Origin: Ruminococcus_G sp050944415
GTDB taxonomy: Bacteria > Bacillota > Clostridia > Lachnospirales > Lachnospiraceae
DNA length: 13,815 nt
Assembly: GCA_050944415.1 (NCBI GenBank)
Contig: JBMNRA010000068.1
Span: 1-13,815 of the forward strand
Direction of reading: 5' to 3'
Shown here: piece after piece, positions 13,223-13,815 of the stretch
Position numbering within the stretch: the stretch's first letter is position 1
How the letters are laid out: each line of letters starts with the position of its first letter
The notes under the pieces: model-generated
Database searches by the model: none
Told to the model about the DNA's origin: nothing
The model's input: only the letters and a program-made list of their open reading frames with translations
Translations under genes and position numbers: made by a program

Positions 13223-13264
13223 GGTAAAAACTCCTTTCAAAGTTCAGATTGCTTTTTTTCTGAT

Positions 13265-13326
13265 TACTGGTATAATTATATCTCGTAGAACATAAAAAAC
13301 AAGTACGATATTTATTGATACCAGTA
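13265..13326 (-). promoter_or_regulatory. Promoter of the split-barrel gene with HxlR-type operator pair
   Basis: On the minus strand TTGTTT (13302-13297) and TATAAT (13280-13275) are separated by 16 bases, a good promoter. TACTGGTAT (13265-13273) and ATACCAGTA (13318-13326) form a perfect 9-base inverted repeat bracketing it. One half overlaps the start site of the split-barrel gene and the other lies just ahead of the HxlR ribosome site. The layout suggests a dimeric repressor acting on both divergent genes. Confidence 0.6.
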
Positions 13327-13344
13327 TCAGAAAGGAACGTGTCC

Positions 13345-13686
13345 ATGGAGAAAAAGAATTTGTTCGGAAAATGCCCTTATGTCACCGCGCAAAAAGTTTT
13401 GACAGGAAAATGGTCGATGTACATTATGTATCTGTTATCAGATGGCCCCGTACGGTTTAATGAGTTACAGCGTCGGATGCCAGAGGAAATGACCCACACA
13501 ACGCTATCCCGGCAATTAAAGACGCTTGAGAATGAGGGACTGATTATCCGGCAGGAGTATCAGCAAATTCCGCCCAAGGTGGAGTACAGCTTAAGTGAAG
13601 TTGGAGAGAAATTCAAGAATGTACTATCTGCGCTTGAAGTATGGGGAAACGACTATATTCAGTATCTAAATAAAAAAGGTAAATAA
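13345..13686 (+). CDS. HxlR-family transcription regulator, divergent from the split-barrel flavin gene
   Basis: A 113-residue HxlR (DUF24) winged-helix regulator. Family features: CPYVTAQKVLTGKWSMYIMY (10-29), VRFNELQRRMPEEMTHTTLS in the helix-turn-helix, and PPKVEYSLSEVGEKF in the wing. Its sole cysteine is Cys10 before Pro11, as in the other HxlR protein of this window, and fits a thiol switch. The frame extends ten codons upstream to a TTG within the operator. The ATG chosen has AAAGGA about nine bases upstream. The gene ends directly against the left edge of an IS256-type element, which may have replaced its original 3' flank or last codons. The likely target is the divergent split-barrel gene. 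Confidence 0.9.
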   Translation: MEKKNLFGKCPYVTAQKVLTGKWSMYIMYLLSDGPVRFNELQRRMPEEMTHTTLSRQLKTLENEGLIIRQEYQQIPPKVEYSLSEVGEKFKNVLSALEVWGNDYIQYLNKKGK

Positions 13687-13687
13687 C

Positions 13688-13815
13688 AGAGTGTGTGAAA
13701 CTTTTTCTGTAAATATGTAACTGAAAGGTTCTTCTATGATAAAATCTAATTCATAGGAGGGCCTTTTATTATGGCAAAACAAAAGAAACCTGTACATCGA
13801 GTACAAATGACAGAG
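13688..13815 (+). mobile_element. Left end of an IS256-family insertion sequence (cut by window end)
   Basis: The sequence AGAGTGTGTGAAACTTTTTC (from 13688) resembles the terminal repeat of IS256-family elements. It is followed by a short leader, an AGGAGG site and the start of a transposase gene. The left edge lies at the stop codon of the HxlR gene. The right end and target duplication are outside the window, so the boundary is approximate. Confidence 0.6.
13771..13815 (+). CDS. IS256-family transposase, N-terminal 15 codons only
   Basis: The gene begins with ATG at 13771, with GGAGG ten bases upstream, and encodes MAKQKKPVHRVQMTE before the window ends. This opening matches the N-terminus of mutator-type (IS256) transposases common in gut Clostridia, which catalyse cut-and-paste or circular-intermediate transposition with a DDE core. 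Only 15 codons are visible, so the assignment rests on the opening motif and the adjacent terminal-repeat-like sequence. Confidence 0.6.
   Translation, partial: MAKQKKPVHRVQMTE

Overview
The window reads like the chromosome of a spore-forming gut Firmicute, most likely a Lachnospiraceae-type Clostridia. This rests on strong AGGAGG ribosome sites, two small spore-coat-type proteins, a bacterial Ser/Thr kinase-phosphatase operon, and the style of the integrase and IS remnants. No rRNA or tRNA gene is visible, so the taxonomic placement is inference.

Left part (1-5943, all minus strand): a signalling and envelope block. In transcription order it holds a Ser/Thr protein kinase with one membrane segment and extracytoplasmic TPR-like repeats, a 46-residue single-pass membrane protein, a PP2C-type protein phosphatase, and a multi-pass membrane protein whose cytoplasmic head is a degenerate kinase C-lobe. 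A membrane-anchored polysaccharide deacetylase with cell-wall-binding repeats follows under its own putative promoter, and a hairpin terminator closes the block. Kinase and phosphatase presumably set the phosphorylation state of shared targets. The pseudokinase and deacetylase tie the block to the cell envelope.

Middle part (6091-8520): a TenA-family thiaminase II gene and a Cys-rich DUF2284 gene (plus strand) run convergently, with a 4-base overlap, into a C_GCAxxG_C_C-family gene (minus strand). Two adjacent small spore-coat-like genes (plus strand) follow and end at a strong terminator.

Right part (8521-13815): a mosaic accessory region. It opens with arm-type repeats, a decayed tyrosine-recombinase 3' end and a decayed IS3-type transposase 3' end. 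Next is a compact RiPP-type locus: a 42-residue precursor peptide with four ACGX motifs (too short for ordinary gene calling), a radical SAM/SPASM maturase, a nitroreductase-family flavoprotein and a divergent HxlR regulator with a palindromic operator over its own promoter. It matches what I recall as the radical SAM/SPASM 'ACGX system'; product and chemistry are, to my knowledge, undescribed. After it come an AT-rich fragment of an SMC/RecF-like ATPase fused tail-to-tail to a truncated SirTM-like sirtuin, a split-barrel flavin protein with a second divergent HxlR regulator and operator, and the start of an IS256-family transposase cut by the window end.

The ACGX locus is the most interesting system here. 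The second is the kinase / small membrane protein / phosphatase / pseudokinase operon.
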